Below, one piece after another: positions 11,258 to 21,693 of a DNA stretch of 64,000 nucleotides. The position numbers were made by a program, and so were the translations under genes. A model generated the notes under the pieces. That model worked only from the letters and a program-made list of their open reading frames with translations, made no database searches and was not told where the DNA came from. Within the stretch, counting starts at the first letter, position 1. Each line of letters opens with the position of its first letter. The DNA comes from Bradyrhizobium sp. 195 (lineage in GTDB: Bacteria; Pseudomonadota; Alphaproteobacteria; Rhizobiales; Xanthobacteraceae), in contig NZ_CP082161.1 in assembly GCF_023101665.1 (NCBI RefSeq), positions 7,068,001-7,132,000 of the forward strand, given 5' to 3'.

Positions 11258-11371
11258 GTAGGGTGGGTTAGGTCCGCGGATGCGCAAAGCGCAGTCCGCT
11301 GAGCGTAACCCACCATCTCCGTCCGCATTTTCGGAAGCATGGCGGGTTACGCTTCGCCTAACCCACCCTAC
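11258..11371. repeat. Palindromic intergenic repeat, family A variant
   Basis: Longer variant: the ends read GTAGGGTGGGTTAGG and CCTAACCCACCCTAC, with inner arms GCGTAACCCACC and GGCGGGTTACGC. It fills the gap between the convergent lldD-type gene and the 208-aa secreted protein gene and could serve both as a hairpin terminator. Confidence 0.85.
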
Positions 11372-11390
11372 ACGTCCTCCGCTTCGCCCC

Positions 11391-12017
11391 TCACATCGGC
11401 GGCGTCAGGCCGTCGCGGCCGACGCTGACGCGGTTGGTCTCGAACGAGCCGTCCGGCAATTGCTTCATGAAGGCGATGACTTTGGCGCCGGCCTTCAGGT
11501 CGGATTTGTCACCGGGCACGAAGGTCACCACCGGCGTGTTGTCGGCCACGAATACCTTCTTCTCGCCGTCCTTGTACTTGACCAGCAGCGTATGGCCGTC
11601 ATTGCCGACGACGCTTTCCGCCACCGTCGCATTGGTCATGCTGGAGTTGGGCTTGAGATCATAGGGCCGCGAGCCCTCGCCAGTGCCGCGCATGCTTTCC
11701 GGAAACACATGCACCTCGACCGCGTTCTGGCCGCCCTCCGGCCCCGGCACGGTGGTCGCGCCGATGAACGAACCCGGCTTGATGTCGGCGAGCGAGATCT
11801 TTGTAATGCCCGAGACGTTCACGTCAGGAGCGATACGCAGCTTGACGTCCTCGCCGCTGCGCGACTTCACCTGCATGGTGTCGCCATTGACGGCTTCGAT
11901 GGTGCCACGCACGCGCGTCGGCACCGGCGCCTTCTGGGCGAAGGCGCAATAAGTCGAGACGGCCACCATCGCGACGGCGATCAGCGGACGTGTGAAAGTT
12001 GCACGTTGAACAGACAT
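11391..12017 (-). CDS. Secreted hypothetical protein (208 aa)
   Basis: A cleavable signal peptide runs to TYCAFAQ (about residue 27); the mature part is beta-rich: RVRGTIEAVNGDTMQVKSRSG, LRIAPDVNVSG, GSFIGATTV. The short repeated strands with 'E-V-NGDTM-VKSRSGE' resemble OB-fold-like or DUF5666-type periplasmic domains, but I am not sure of the family. Probably periplasmic. It lies 56 bp downstream of aroE on the same strand, so readthrough is possible. Confidence 0.8.
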   Translation of the reverse strand: MSVQRATFTRPLIAVAMVAVSTYCAFAQKAPVPTRVRGTIEAVNGDTMQVKSRSGEDVKLRIAPDVNVSGITKISLADIKPGSFIGATTVPGPEGGQNAVEVHVFPESMRGTGEGSRPYDLKPNSSMTNATVAESVVGNDGHTLLVKYKDGEKKVFVADNTPVVTFVPGDKSDLKAGAKVIAFMKQLPDGSFETNRVSVGRDGLTPPM

Positions 12018-12073
12018 GACGGTCTCCGGTTATCCCCACGGATGGAGAACTCCGGACCACGCGTGCTATTCTC

Positions 12074-12913
12074 TCAAGTCTTTGTGAGATCGGCCTCGAC
12101 CAGCGCCCGCAGCTCGGCCGTGACCTCTGGCCGCCGGCCGAACCACAGCTCGAAGCCGCGCACCGCCTGATGCAGCAGCATGCCGAGCCCGTCGGCGGTC
12201 TTCAGGCCACGCGCCGCTGCGGCAGCGAGCAGCGGCGTCACCAGCGGGACATAGACGAGGTCGGCTACGACCGCCGCCGGCGGCAGGCGCGCGACATCAA
12301 CATCGAGTGATGGCTGGCCGTGCATGCCGAGCGAGGTCGTGTTCACGAGAAGTTTTGCGCGTGGCAGCACGTCGTCGATGCCGTCCCACGTCACAGGACA
12401 CACGCTGGGCCCGAACTGCCTTGCCAGCGCCTCGGCCCGCGCGTCGGTGCGGTTGGCGAGATGGACGCGCTTGATGCCGCGTTCGAGCAGCCCGAACACG
12501 ACCGCGCGCGAGGAACCGCCGGCGCCAAGCACCAGCGCTTCCTCGGCCGCTCCCCAGCCGGGCGCGCTGGCGTCGAGATTGTTGATAAAGCCTTCGACGT
12601 CGGTGTTGGTCGAGTGGAGTTCGCCGTCGGCAAACCACAGGGTGTTGGCCGCGCCCACGGCCTTTGCGCGGGCATCGGGCGTCGACAGCGCCAGCACGCC
12701 TTCCTTGTGCGGGATGGTGACGTTGGCGCCGACGAAGCCGCGCAACGACAGCCGCAGCACGAAATCCCTGAGATCGTCGGGCGGCACCGCCTCGATGACG
12801 TAGCCGCCTTCAATGCCCAGCGTGCGGAGCCAGTAATGATGGATCAGTGGCGAGCGCGAATGCGCGGCCGGCCATCCGACCAGACAGGCTGCAGGAGCTT
12901 TGGACGCGGTCAT
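12074..12913 (-). CDS. aroE: Shikimate dehydrogenase AroE
   Basis: Reduces 3-dehydroshikimate to shikimate with NADPH in aromatic amino-acid synthesis. It is 279 aa. The shikimate-site SRSPLIHHYW is near residue 21, the catalytic Lys is in NVTIPHKEGVL (about residue 71), and the NADPH glycine loop VLGAGGSSRAVV is near residue 131, followed by ANRTDARAE, whose NRT-R motif marks NADP preference. Start at ATG 12913 with GAGGG four to five bases upstream. Confidence 0.97.
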   Translation of the reverse strand: MTASKAPAACLVGWPAAHSRSPLIHHYWLRTLGIEGGYVIEAVPPDDLRDFVLRLSLRGFVGANVTIPHKEGVLALSTPDARAKAVGAANTLWFADGELHSTNTDVEGFINNLDASAPGWGAAEEALVLGAGGSSRAVVFGLLERGIKRVHLANRTDARAEALARQFGPSVCPVTWDGIDDVLPRAKLLVNTTSLGMHGQPSLDVDVARLPPAAVVADLVYVPLVTPLLAAAAARGLKTADGLGMLLHQAVRGFELWFGRRPEVTAELRALVEADLTKT

Positions 12914-12918
12914 CTTTC

Positions 12919-12940
12919 CCTCGGGGTCGTATTCCCGAGG
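12919..12940 (-). promoter_or_regulatory. Inverted repeat overlapping the aroE ribosome-binding site
   Basis: CCTCGGG and CCCGAGG are separated by 8 bases immediately before the aroE start. The Shine-Dalgarno GAGGG lies inside the 3' arm, so folding would hide it. May be chance in GC-rich DNA. Confidence 0.35.
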
Positions 12941-13011
12941 CGATCCATTTCGCGTCGCGCCCGCTCTGTCAAGCGCAGGCGCCGCGGTGGCGGCGAGAGA
13001 ATGGCTCGCTG

Positions 13012-14754
13012 TCAGCTCGCGGCCGCCTCCTCGACCGCGCCGCCTTTGATGTCGGCAATCGCGCGCTCGAGGCTCTGGCGATAGCGCGCACGCGGCGGCG
13101 TCACGCCATGGGTGAGCAGCGCGCGGCGGACCGCGGGCGATGCCCCCGTGATGAACAGCCGGATGCCCTGGCGGTGCGCCTTGGCGGCGACCCGGCCAAG
13201 CACATTGGCCGCCGTCGAATCCAGGAACGGCACCGCGGCGAAATCGACCACGAAGGCCTTGCGCTTGTCGGCGACCCCGTCGAGCACGCCCCCGATCGCG
13301 GAGGCCGCGCCGAAGAAGAACGCGCCGGTGATGCGATAGACCAGCACGTCGCGATCAACCGCAAGCGCAGGATCGTAGGGAACGCGATCGCCATTGCCGT
13401 CGTCGGGACGGTCACCGGCGACCAATGGCGAGCGTTCCTCGATGCCCGTCATCTCCGCCATGCGATGGATGAACAGCACCGCGCCGAGCGCGAAGCCGAC
13501 CAGGATGCCTTCGGTCAGATCGCGGAAGATCGTCAGCAGGAAGGTCGCGAGCAGCACGATTGCATCGCCCCATGACGAGCGCAGCAACGTCGCGAATTCG
13601 TGCTTCTCCGCCATGGTCCAGGCCACCACGACCAACACCGAGGCGAGCGCGGCGAGCGGGATGTAGCTTGCGAGCGGCGCAGCGATCAGCATGAACAGCA
13701 GCAGGAAGACCGAATGCAGCATGCCCGCGAGCGGCCCGCGCGCACCGGCGCGGATGTTGGTCGCGGTGCGCGCGATCAGTCCGGTGACGCAGATGCCGCC
13801 GAACAGCGCGGAGCCGATATTGGCGGCGCCTTGCGCCACCAGCTCGCAATTGGAGCGATGGCGACGCCCGGTCATGCCGTCGGCGACCACCGCCGACAGC
13901 AGCGATTCGATGGCGGCCAGCAGTGCGAATGCGATCGCATCCGGCAGCACGGCGGTCGCCTTCGCAATCGAGAACGCCGGCAAGGCTGGCGAGGGCAATT
14001 CGCGCGGAATGCCGCCGAAGCGCGAGCCGATGGTCTCGACCGGGAGCGCCAGCACGCTGCTGGCGACCGCAGCAAACACGACGGCGATCAGGATGCCGGG
14101 CCAGGACGGCCGCCACCGGCGCAAGGTCGCGATGATGGCGATGCTGACGATGGCGACCGCGACGGCGGACGGATTGACGGTGTTGAGGCCGCCGGCAAGC
14201 GCAACGAGCTTTGGAACGAACTCGCTGGGTTCTTTCCCCGCGAGCGTGATGCCTGAGAGATCGCGGAGCTGGCTGGCGAAGATGATCACGGCGATGCCGG
14301 CGGTGAAGCCGACCGTGACCGGATAGGGAATGAACTTGATGTAGGTGCCGACCCGCAGCAGGCCCGCGGCGATCAGAAACAGACCCGCCATCATGGTGGC
14401 GAGAATGACGCCGTCGACACCGTGACGCTCCGCGGTCGCCGCGACCAATACGATGAACGCGCCGGCAGGTCCACCGATCTGGAACCGGCTGCCGCCGAGC
14501 AGCGAGGCGATGAAGCCGCCGACGACGGCGGTGTAGAGGCCGCGGTCCGGCGTCACGCCCGAGGCGATCGCGATCGCCATCGACAGCGGCAGCGCCACGA
14601 TCGCAACCGTCAGGCCGGCGAAGACGTCGGCGCGGAAATCCGATAGGCCGTAGCCTTCACGCCAGACGGTGAGGAGCTTTGGCAGATACAGTTCGGCGAA
14701 GGTCGGCTGACGCAGCTGATGCAGCCGGCTGGCGTGATCGCTTGTGATGCTCAT
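13012..14754 (-). CDS. SulP-family anion permease with STAS domain
   Basis: 580 aa from ATG 14754 (MSITSDHASRLHQL); a TTG six residues upstream is an alternative. About 10-12 membrane segments cover residues 40-430, including the SulP signature FRADVFAGLTVAIVALPLSMA with GLYTAVVGGF. The C-terminal STAS domain has VDFAAVPFLDSTAANVL, with the Ser-Thr pair of anti-sigma-antagonist-like folds. SulP proteins move sulfate, bicarbonate or dicarboxylates; no carbonic anhydrase neighbour is present, so the substrate is open. The XRE regulator lies upstream on the same strand and is the obvious candidate controller. Confidence 0.93.
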   Translation of the reverse strand: MSITSDHASRLHQLRQPTFAELYLPKLLTVWREGYGLSDFRADVFAGLTVAIVALPLSMAIAIASGVTPDRGLYTAVVGGFIASLLGGSRFQIGGPAGAFIVLVAATAERHGVDGVILATMMAGLFLIAAGLLRVGTYIKFIPYPVTVGFTAGIAVIIFASQLRDLSGITLAGKEPSEFVPKLVALAGGLNTVNPSAVAVAIVSIAIIATLRRWRPSWPGILIAVVFAAVASSVLALPVETIGSRFGGIPRELPSPALPAFSIAKATAVLPDAIAFALLAAIESLLSAVVADGMTGRRHRSNCELVAQGAANIGSALFGGICVTGLIARTATNIRAGARGPLAGMLHSVFLLLFMLIAAPLASYIPLAALASVLVVVAWTMAEKHEFATLLRSSWGDAIVLLATFLLTIFRDLTEGILVGFALGAVLFIHRMAEMTGIEERSPLVAGDRPDDGNGDRVPYDPALAVDRDVLVYRITGAFFFGAASAIGGVLDGVADKRKAFVVDFAAVPFLDSTAANVLGRVAAKAHRQGIRLFITGASPAVRRALLTHGVTPPRARYRQSLERAIADIKGGAVEEAAAS

Positions 14755-14866
14755 CTCGGCCAAGTGCTCCGCTGCCCCTCGATGCTCCGAAGCATCGTGC
14801 GTCCCGTGTTGCCGAGGTGCGACGATGCGCTAGCCCATCTTGATCCCGAGCACGATCACCGTTCGA

Positions 14867-15139
14867 TCATGCTCCGACGCGGCGCGGCGGCCCCGGCTCC
14901 TTCAGGCGAACGCCACGCCCGCCGCTGTCGCTGCGGACCTGCTCGCCGATCAGCTCGACGCCGGCCCGGTCGAACGCCTCGACCACCTTGATCAGGGTCT
15001 CGACCACGCCACGCACATTGCCGGTGCTGGCTTCCATCCGCTGGATGGTCGGCAGCGAAACGCCGGCGAGCTCGGCCAGGGTTTTCTGGTCAATGCCGAG
15101 CAGCGCGCGGGCTGCCCGCATCTGGAACGACGTGATCAC
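14867..15139 (-). CDS. XRE-type helix-turn-helix regulator
   Basis: A 90-aa single HTH protein. The DNA-binding unit is MRAARALLGIDQKTLAELAG with the recognition helix SLPTIQRMEAS. I chose GTG 15139 as the start because GAGG lies five bases before it and a good promoter (-10 at 15165-15160) would start transcription after the longer GTG at 15160. The tail (about residues 55-90) is basic and unstructured. It reads into the sulP gene about 110 bp downstream, so it may regulate itself and sulfate/anion uptake. No partner toxin is seen. Confidence 0.85.
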   Translation of the reverse strand: MITSFQMRAARALLGIDQKTLAELAGVSLPTIQRMEASTGNVRGVVETLIKVVEAFDRAGVELIGEQVRSDSGGRGVRLKEPGPPRRVGA

Positions 15140-15159
15140 CTTGGCCTCACTTACCAGCA

Positions 15160-15207
15160 CTTATAAATGATATCTCAGACATATACAATGATGTAAAATA
15201 CATCATT
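15160..15207 (-). promoter_or_regulatory. Promoter and perfect palindromic operator of the XRE gene
   Basis: On the minus strand a -35 TTGTAT (15188-15183) and -10 TATAAG (15165-15160) are spaced by exactly 17 bp. A perfect inverted repeat, AATGATGTA then three bases then TACATCATT (15187-15207), overlaps the -35 box. The AT-rich site stands out from its surroundings. Autorepression by the XRE protein is the natural reading. Confidence 0.7.
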
Positions 15208-15244
15208 CGGGGCTGGACGCAAGTGGCTGACCGTCTGTCTCCGC

Positions 15245-15333
15245 CGTCATTGCGAGGAGCCCTTGCGACGAAGCAATCCAGGCTACCTCCGCAGAGACAG
15301 TCTCTGGATTGCTTCGCTTCGTTCGCAATGACG
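15245..15333. repeat. Palindromic intergenic repeat, family D (copy 1)
   Basis: Ends CGTCATTGCGAGGAGCC and GTTCGCAATGACG; inner arms GAAGCAATCCAG and CTGGATTGCTTC are exact complements. A second copy is at 28577-28657. It lies between the XRE promoter and the EF-G-like gene. Confidence 0.85.
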
Positions 15334-15382
15334 CGTGGAGAGGGCGAGGCCTACATGAAACGCGGCATGCGCGGACACAGCT

Positions 15383-15430
15383 CCCCACTCTCCCTCTCCC
15401 CGTGAAGAACGGGGAGAGGGAGTGAGAGAG
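15383..15430. repeat. G-tract hairpin repeat
   Basis: CTCCCTCTCCCCG and CGGGGAGAGGGAG are complementary around a short TGAAGAA loop, flanked by a second CTC/GAG pair. It is 30 bp past the stop of the EF-G-like gene (minus strand) and can act as a hairpin terminator. Similar sequence ending GTGAGAGAGCGGTG recurs at 36139-36151. Confidence 0.6.
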
Positions 15431-15456
15431 CGGTGCCCCTTACTGCGCGAAACCGA

Positions 15457-17505
15457 TCACGCCGCGTGTTGATGTGCGGCGATGATCTGGTCGGCGGCGC
15501 GGCCGGTGACTTCGGCCATGTGGTCGAACTGGCGCGTGAAGCTACCGGCGCCGGCGGTGGCCGAGCGCAGCTCCACGATCAGCTCGCCGATCTCGGCTTC
15601 CGGCATCATGGCGCGCACGCAGTCCCAGCCGCTCCAGCCGTCGCGGGTGTCGAAGCCGAGGATCTGGCCGCGCCGCGCCGACAGGATCGCGTTGATCTTG
15701 GCGGTGGCGTCGGTCGGGCAGACGATCTCGACCACGTGGATCGGCTCCAGCAGCACCGACTGGCACTGCGGCAGACCTTCGTTGAGCCCGACCCGCGCCG
15801 CCGTGCGGAAGGCGAGGTCGGAGGAATCGACGCTGTGATAGGAGCCGTCGGTCAGCGTCACCTGCACATCGGTGACGGGGAAACCGAGCGGACCGCGCGT
15901 CAATCCGTCGACGACGCCTTCTTCCACCGCGCCGATGTAGTTGCGCGGCACGGCGCCGCCGACGACCTTCTCGGCGAACTTGAACCCCTCGCCGCGCGCC
16001 AGCGGCCGGATATCGAGCACGACGTCGCCGAACTGGCCGTGGCCGCCGGACTGCTTCTTGTGGCGGCCGCGCTGGACGATCGGCTTGCGGATGGTCTCCT
16101 GGTAGCCGATCGCAGGCGGATGCGAGGTGATCTTGACGCCGAAGCGGTCGCGCAGCCGCTCGCTGGCGACGCGCAGATGCATCTCGCCCTGTCCCCACAG
16201 CACGGTGTCGTGGGTCTGGGCGTTCATCACGATGACGAGCGAGGGATCTTCCTCGTGCAGCCGTGTCAGCGCCTGGCCGAGCTTGACGTCGTCCTTGCGG
16301 TCGGTGGCCGCAACCGAGATCGCGAGCACCGGCGGCGTCGGTTCAGCGGCGGCGAGCGCCGCCGGCGGGGTCTTGCCGTTCGAGACCGTGTCACCGGTCT
16401 TGATCGGATCGACTTTGGCGAGCGCCACCGTGTCGCCGGCTTCCGCCGCCGCGCGCTTGGTGTCGTAGGCGCCGTTGACGGCAAGAATGCCGGAGACGCG
16501 GCCCGCTCCGCCGGACGAGGATTGCAAGGTCGCACCGTCCTCGAGACGACCGGCGAGCAGCCGCGTCAGCGACAGCTTGCCGCCGTGCTGCGAATGCAGC
16601 GTCTTGAAGACGAAACCGAGCGCGTCCCTGGTCTCGGGAACGCCGAGACGTTTTGCCGTCTCCGAAATGCCCGGCGCCTCGTGACGCAGCGCCTTCATCA
16701 GACGCAGCACGCCATTCTCGCGCGCAGCAGCTCCTAACAGGACAGGACAGATCAGACCCTCGCGCAACTCGCGGGCGAGATCGTCGAACACGGCATCGCG
16801 CGGCGGCTGGATGTCCTCGAGCAGTTGCTCCATCAGCGCATCGTCGTGATCGGCGAGCTTCTCCAGCATCGAGAAGCGGGCTTCCTTCTCGCGATCGAGA
16901 TTGCCGCCTTCGAGCGCGACCACCTCGGAGGCCTTGTGCTCGCGATAGACGAAGGCGCGTTCCAGCGCGAGATCGACGAAGCCCTCGATCAGTTCGTCCT
17001 TCCAGATCGGGATCTGGCGCAGCACAAGCGGCACGCGGGAAGCGGGCTGCAGCATGGCGAGCGACTCGCGGATGCGCTGGCTCGCACGGTCGATCTTGTT
17101 GAGGAACAGGAAACGCGGGATCTTCAGCTCCTCCAGCTCGCGCAGGATGATCTGAAGCTGCGGCAGCTTCTTCTCGTCGGCCTCGCAGACCACGATGGCG
17201 GCATCGACCGCGGGCAGCGCGGCGCGCATGTCGTGGGCAAACTCAACGGAACCGGGACAATCGAGGAAGGTGTAGCTGTCGCCCATGAAACTCGTGGTGG
17301 CGGCAGTGAGCCCGACAGTCATCTTGTGATGACGGGCCTCTGGGGTAGCGTCGCCGACGGAAGTTCCGGCGTCGACGCTGCCAGCGCGCGGGATTGCGCC
17401 CGTTCGCGCCAGTATTGCTTCGAGAAGTGTGGTTTTACCGCTTTGGAAAGGGCCCACCAGCGCGATGCACCGGGGACCTCGGGGACTTCTGACGTCTTGT
17501 CCCAT
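15457..17505 (-). CDS. Elongation factor G-like GTPase (EF-G paralogue)
   Basis: 682 aa from ATG 17505 (MGQDVRSPRGPR); an upstream in-frame extension has no domain. The layout follows EF-G: G domain with P-loop GPFQSGKT (residues 18-25), G3 as DCPGS (82-86) and G4 as NKID (about 136), then domains II-V with YIGAVEEGV and the end GRAADQIIAAH. In true EF-G the G3 reads DTPGH; here Ser86 replaces the His that activates water, and the P-loop lacks the AHIDAGKT form. This places it in the 'EF-G-like' group. It probably binds ribosomes or another RNP with altered hydrolysis; the housekeeping fusA is not in this window. Confidence 0.9.
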   Translation of the reverse strand: MGQDVRSPRGPRCIALVGPFQSGKTTLLEAILARTGAIPRAGSVDAGTSVGDATPEARHHKMTVGLTAATTSFMGDSYTFLDCPGSVEFAHDMRAALPAVDAAIVVCEADEKKLPQLQIILRELEELKIPRFLFLNKIDRASQRIRESLAMLQPASRVPLVLRQIPIWKDELIEGFVDLALERAFVYREHKASEVVALEGGNLDREKEARFSMLEKLADHDDALMEQLLEDIQPPRDAVFDDLARELREGLICPVLLGAAARENGVLRLMKALRHEAPGISETAKRLGVPETRDALGFVFKTLHSQHGGKLSLTRLLAGRLEDGATLQSSSGGAGRVSGILAVNGAYDTKRAAAEAGDTVALAKVDPIKTGDTVSNGKTPPAALAAAEPTPPVLAISVAATDRKDDVKLGQALTRLHEEDPSLVIVMNAQTHDTVLWGQGEMHLRVASERLRDRFGVKITSHPPAIGYQETIRKPIVQRGRHKKQSGGHGQFGDVVLDIRPLARGEGFKFAEKVVGGAVPRNYIGAVEEGVVDGLTRGPLGFPVTDVQVTLTDGSYHSVDSSDLAFRTAARVGLNEGLPQCQSVLLEPIHVVEIVCPTDATAKINAILSARRGQILGFDTRDGWSGWDCVRAMMPEAEIGELIVELRSATAGAGSFTRQFDHMAEVTGRAADQIIAAHQHAA

Positions 17506-17695
17506 TCGCCGCCTCCTTGGTGTGGAGCTCGGCCCATGATTGGGTCGGCAAACGCAGATGCTCTGCCCGTCCCCGAGATTTGGCAAGCATCAAACGTCGC
17601 TGCGGTGCGTCTTCCGTTAGATCAAGTCTTAACAGCCCAATGTTCCACCTCTCCCCAGCGGGAAGAGGTGAACCCACACCGCCGTCGTCGGGCGC

Positions 17696-18178
17696 TCAAC
17701 GGCCCGGACGGAGTTCCAGGCTCTCGAGGCCGGCGGCGATGTTGAGGCCAACCTGGCCCTGCACGCTGAGCGGCTGGAGCGCGATCGAATTGTTGGAGCC
17801 ACCGACCAGCACGTTGCCGCCAAGGCCGACGCCGATCGAAGCGCTGCCCTGCGCGCCCGCGTAGTTGCCGGAGAGATCGCCGGGGCCGAGCCGATCGACC
17901 GGTGCGAACACGCCCCACGCCAAAGCCGTCTCCTGGGTGATGCCGATATCGAGACCGACCTTGCGGATCGTCGCGACGTAGCGATCATCGGGCAAGCCGT
18001 CGGCGCGCAGCACGCAGCCGAGATGGGTCACCGATCCCACGATGAAGCCGACGCTGGCGCCGCCACGGCATTCGAGCACACCGACCCGCGCCATCCGCTG
18101 CTGCTGCGCGCCGGCAGCAGCGACGGAGACAACGAGACTGGCGGCGGCGAGCCCTGCGAGGATGAACGAACGGCGCAT
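17696..18178 (-). CDS. DUF992 secreted protein
   Basis: 160 aa from ATG 18178. Signal peptide MRRSFILAGLAAASLVVSVAAAGA; the mature part starts RVGVLECRGGASVGFIVGS with two short Gly-rich repeats (GVGLGGNVLVGGSNNSIAL) and two cysteines (about residues 37 and 54) that could form a disulfide. This is the DUF992 pattern seen in Rhizobiales periplasmic proteins; function unknown. The frame extends upstream through non-coding repeat sequence and was cut at the signal peptide. Confidence 0.85.
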   Translation of the reverse strand: MRRSFILAGLAAASLVVSVAAAGAQQQRMARVGVLECRGGASVGFIVGSVTHLGCVLRADGLPDDRYVATIRKVGLDIGITQETALAWGVFAPVDRLGPGDLSGNYAGAQGSASIGVGLGGNVLVGGSNNSIALQPLSVQGQVGLNIAAGLESLELRPGR

Positions 18179-18294
18179 GAAATATCTCCGGCAATGATGT
18201 GATGCGAGCAAAGAGCGCCCCACCCGCGATGCGCGTCTATGCCACAAGAGCCGTGACGGTGCCAGATTGTGCATGGGGATTAGCGTGCAAACAA

Positions 18295-18327
18295 CGAAAA
18301 GGGCCCGCCGGAGGCGGGCCCTTTTCG
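18295..18327 (-). terminator. Intrinsic terminator downstream of aatA
   Basis: CGAAAAGGGCCCGCC and GGCGGGCCCTTTTCG form a perfect 15-bp stem with a GGA/TCC loop; the minus strand continues TTGTTTGC. Symmetric, so usable both ways. It follows repeat A copy 2 after aatA. Confidence 0.88.
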
Positions 18328-18334
18328 CAGATGT

Positions 18335-18427
18335 CGTAGGGTGGGCAAAGCGAAGCGTGCCCACGCGTTCTTTTGCGATCGAGAGAGATGGTGGGCACGG
18401 CGCAAGTGCGCCTTTGCCCACCCTACG
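18335..18427. repeat. Palindromic intergenic repeat, family A (copy 2)
   Basis: CGTAGGGTGGGCAAAGCG and CGCCTTTGCCCACCCTACG ends with inner GTGCCCAC and GTGGGCAC. Between aatA and its terminator. Confidence 0.9.
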
Positions 18428-18496
18428 ATCCAAACTCGCGGAGAGAACTCCCATCCCACAAGAGCGGGAAGAGGACACCGCTCGTCGCGACAGCCC

Positions 18497-20349
<1,853 letters not shown>

Positions 20350-21000
20350 ATGTACAAGCTCTATTCGATGCAACGCTCGGGCAACAGCTACAAGGTCCGC
20401 CTTGCGCTGGCGCTGCTCAACCTGCCTTACGAAGCGATCGAGGTGGACATTCTGCGCGGCGAGAGCCGCACGCCGGACTTCCTGACCAAGAACCCGTCGG
20501 GACAGGTGCCGCTGCTCGAGGTCGGCCACGACCGCTATCTCGCGGAGTCCAACGCCATCCTCTGGTACGTCGCCGTCGGCACCCCGCTTGCGCCCGAGAA
20601 CCGCATCGACCGTGCCGAGGCGCTGCAATGGATGTTCTTCGAGCAGCACGCGCTCGAACCGAACATCGGCGCCGCCTATTTCTGGCTATCGCTGGTCAAG
20701 GGCGGCCGCGACCTCCAGACCCATTCGCTGGAAGATTGGATGGAGCGCGGCTATGGCGCGCTCCAGGTGATGGAGAACCACCTCAAGACCAACGCCTATT
20801 TCGCCGCGCGCCAGCTCACGGTCGCCGACATCGCGCTGTACGGCTACACCCACCTGGCCGACCGCTGCGACTTCGACCTCCAGGCCTTCCCTGCGATCCG
20901 GGACTGGCTGAAGCGGGTGGAAGCCGCGCCCGGCTTCGTGTCGATGGACTGGCGGCCGGCCGACATCGACGATCCCGCCAGCATCGCCGCCAGTGCCTGA
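20350..21000 (+). CDS. Glutathione S-transferase family protein
   Basis: 216 aa from ATG 20350 (MYKLYSMQRSGNSYKVRL). N-domain with GQVPLLEV (cis-Pro) and ESNAILWY (glutathione gamma-Glu contact); helical C-domain with LTVADIALYGYTHLAD. The Ser in QRSGNSYK is in the position often catalytic in beta/theta-like bacterial GSTs. Layout and helix phrases (WMFFEQH-LEP; EQYSHEP in the other) mark it as a paralogue of the GST at 3972-4562. Substrate unknown. Confidence 0.92.
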   Translation: MYKLYSMQRSGNSYKVRLALALLNLPYEAIEVDILRGESRTPDFLTKNPSGQVPLLEVGHDRYLAESNAILWYVAVGTPLAPENRIDRAEALQWMFFEQHALEPNIGAAYFWLSLVKGGRDLQTHSLEDWMERGYGALQVMENHLKTNAYFAARQLTVADIALYGYTHLADRCDFDLQAFPAIRDWLKRVEAAPGFVSMDWRPADIDDPASIAASA

Positions 21001-21156
21001 CGGCGCCGCTCTGCTCTAGGGAATAGCGGGTATAAAGGTAATATTTGCCGCAATCTGGCCATTTTCGTCGCGAGGGCCGCCGCAATATTGCCGGTTGAAA
21101 CTGGGAAATTGTGGAAAGTCGCGGGTGATTCGCTCGCGCGTTGAGGGATTTAGACC

Positions 21157-21333
21157 ATGATACGGGCGTCCGGCACGGCAGGCTTTCACGGCCATCCCGA
21201 GACCGTCGCGTCTTCCCGACTGGCCAATGCGGTCGCGGCCTCGCTCGCCGTCGCCGCGCTCTCGCTCTGCCTGATCGTCACCCTGACGGTGCTGTCGACC
21301 AAGGCGACCATGGCGATGGGCCTGCCGGTCTGA
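21157..21333 (+). CDS. Small single-pass membrane protein (58 aa)
   Basis: Reads MIRASGTAGFHGHPE, then a 25-residue hydrophobic helix (ASLAVAALSLCLIVTLTVLS) and a short tail ending MAMGLPV. Translation initiation is uncertain: no strong Shine-Dalgarno, but GAGGGATTTAGACC precedes the ATG. No family recognised. It lies 74 bp before another tiny membrane protein in the same direction, and the two may be cotranscribed. Confidence 0.55.
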   Translation: MIRASGTAGFHGHPETVASSRLANAVAASLAVAALSLCLIVTLTVLSTKATMAMGLPV

Positions 21334-21406
21334 CACCCGTTTCATCCTGGTCCAGCCGTCAAGGCGACGCATGCCCCGCGCCCACCGGCATCGCAACAGG
21401 ACGTCG

Positions 21407-21565
21407 ATGAAATCACCTGTGGTAGTCGTTGCAATCACACTGACCGCGGCGATCCTGGTCGCGGCGTCACTGCTGATTGTCGTCGGCACCCGCAAGGGCC
21501 CGGGGACGTCGACGCTGAACGCGCCTGCGCAGCAACAGCGCGTCAAGCACGCGCACCTCGTTTAA
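21407..21565 (+). CDS. Small single-pass membrane protein (52 aa)
   Basis: From ATG 21407: MKSPVVVVAITLTAAILVAASLL-type hydrophobic N-terminus (one helix, about residues 4-25), then a soluble tail with TRKGPGTSTLNAPAQQQ and a basic His-rich end (KHAHLV). It could be an uncleaved signal anchor. Start preferred over an upstream ATG at 21371 because the extra 12 residues are highly basic and non-conserved in character. Family unknown. Confidence 0.55.
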   Translation: MKSPVVVVAITLTAAILVAASLLIVVGTRKGPGTSTLNAPAQQQRVKHAHLV

Positions 21566-21693
21566 AATCATCCGAAAGCCTTACGCTTGCAAGCAAGCGC
21601 GCCTTAGGCACACCACGCAAAAACGCATCGCAGTCACGCAACGATCGGTCAAAGTTGCGGTCTTACCTCGGTCGGGAGGAGCGAGACTGGTCC

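Noticed and set aside
15160..15160. GTG 15160 as start of the XRE gene
   Set aside because: It coincides with the last base of the -10 box; the GTG at 15139 with GAGG five bases upstream is the better start.
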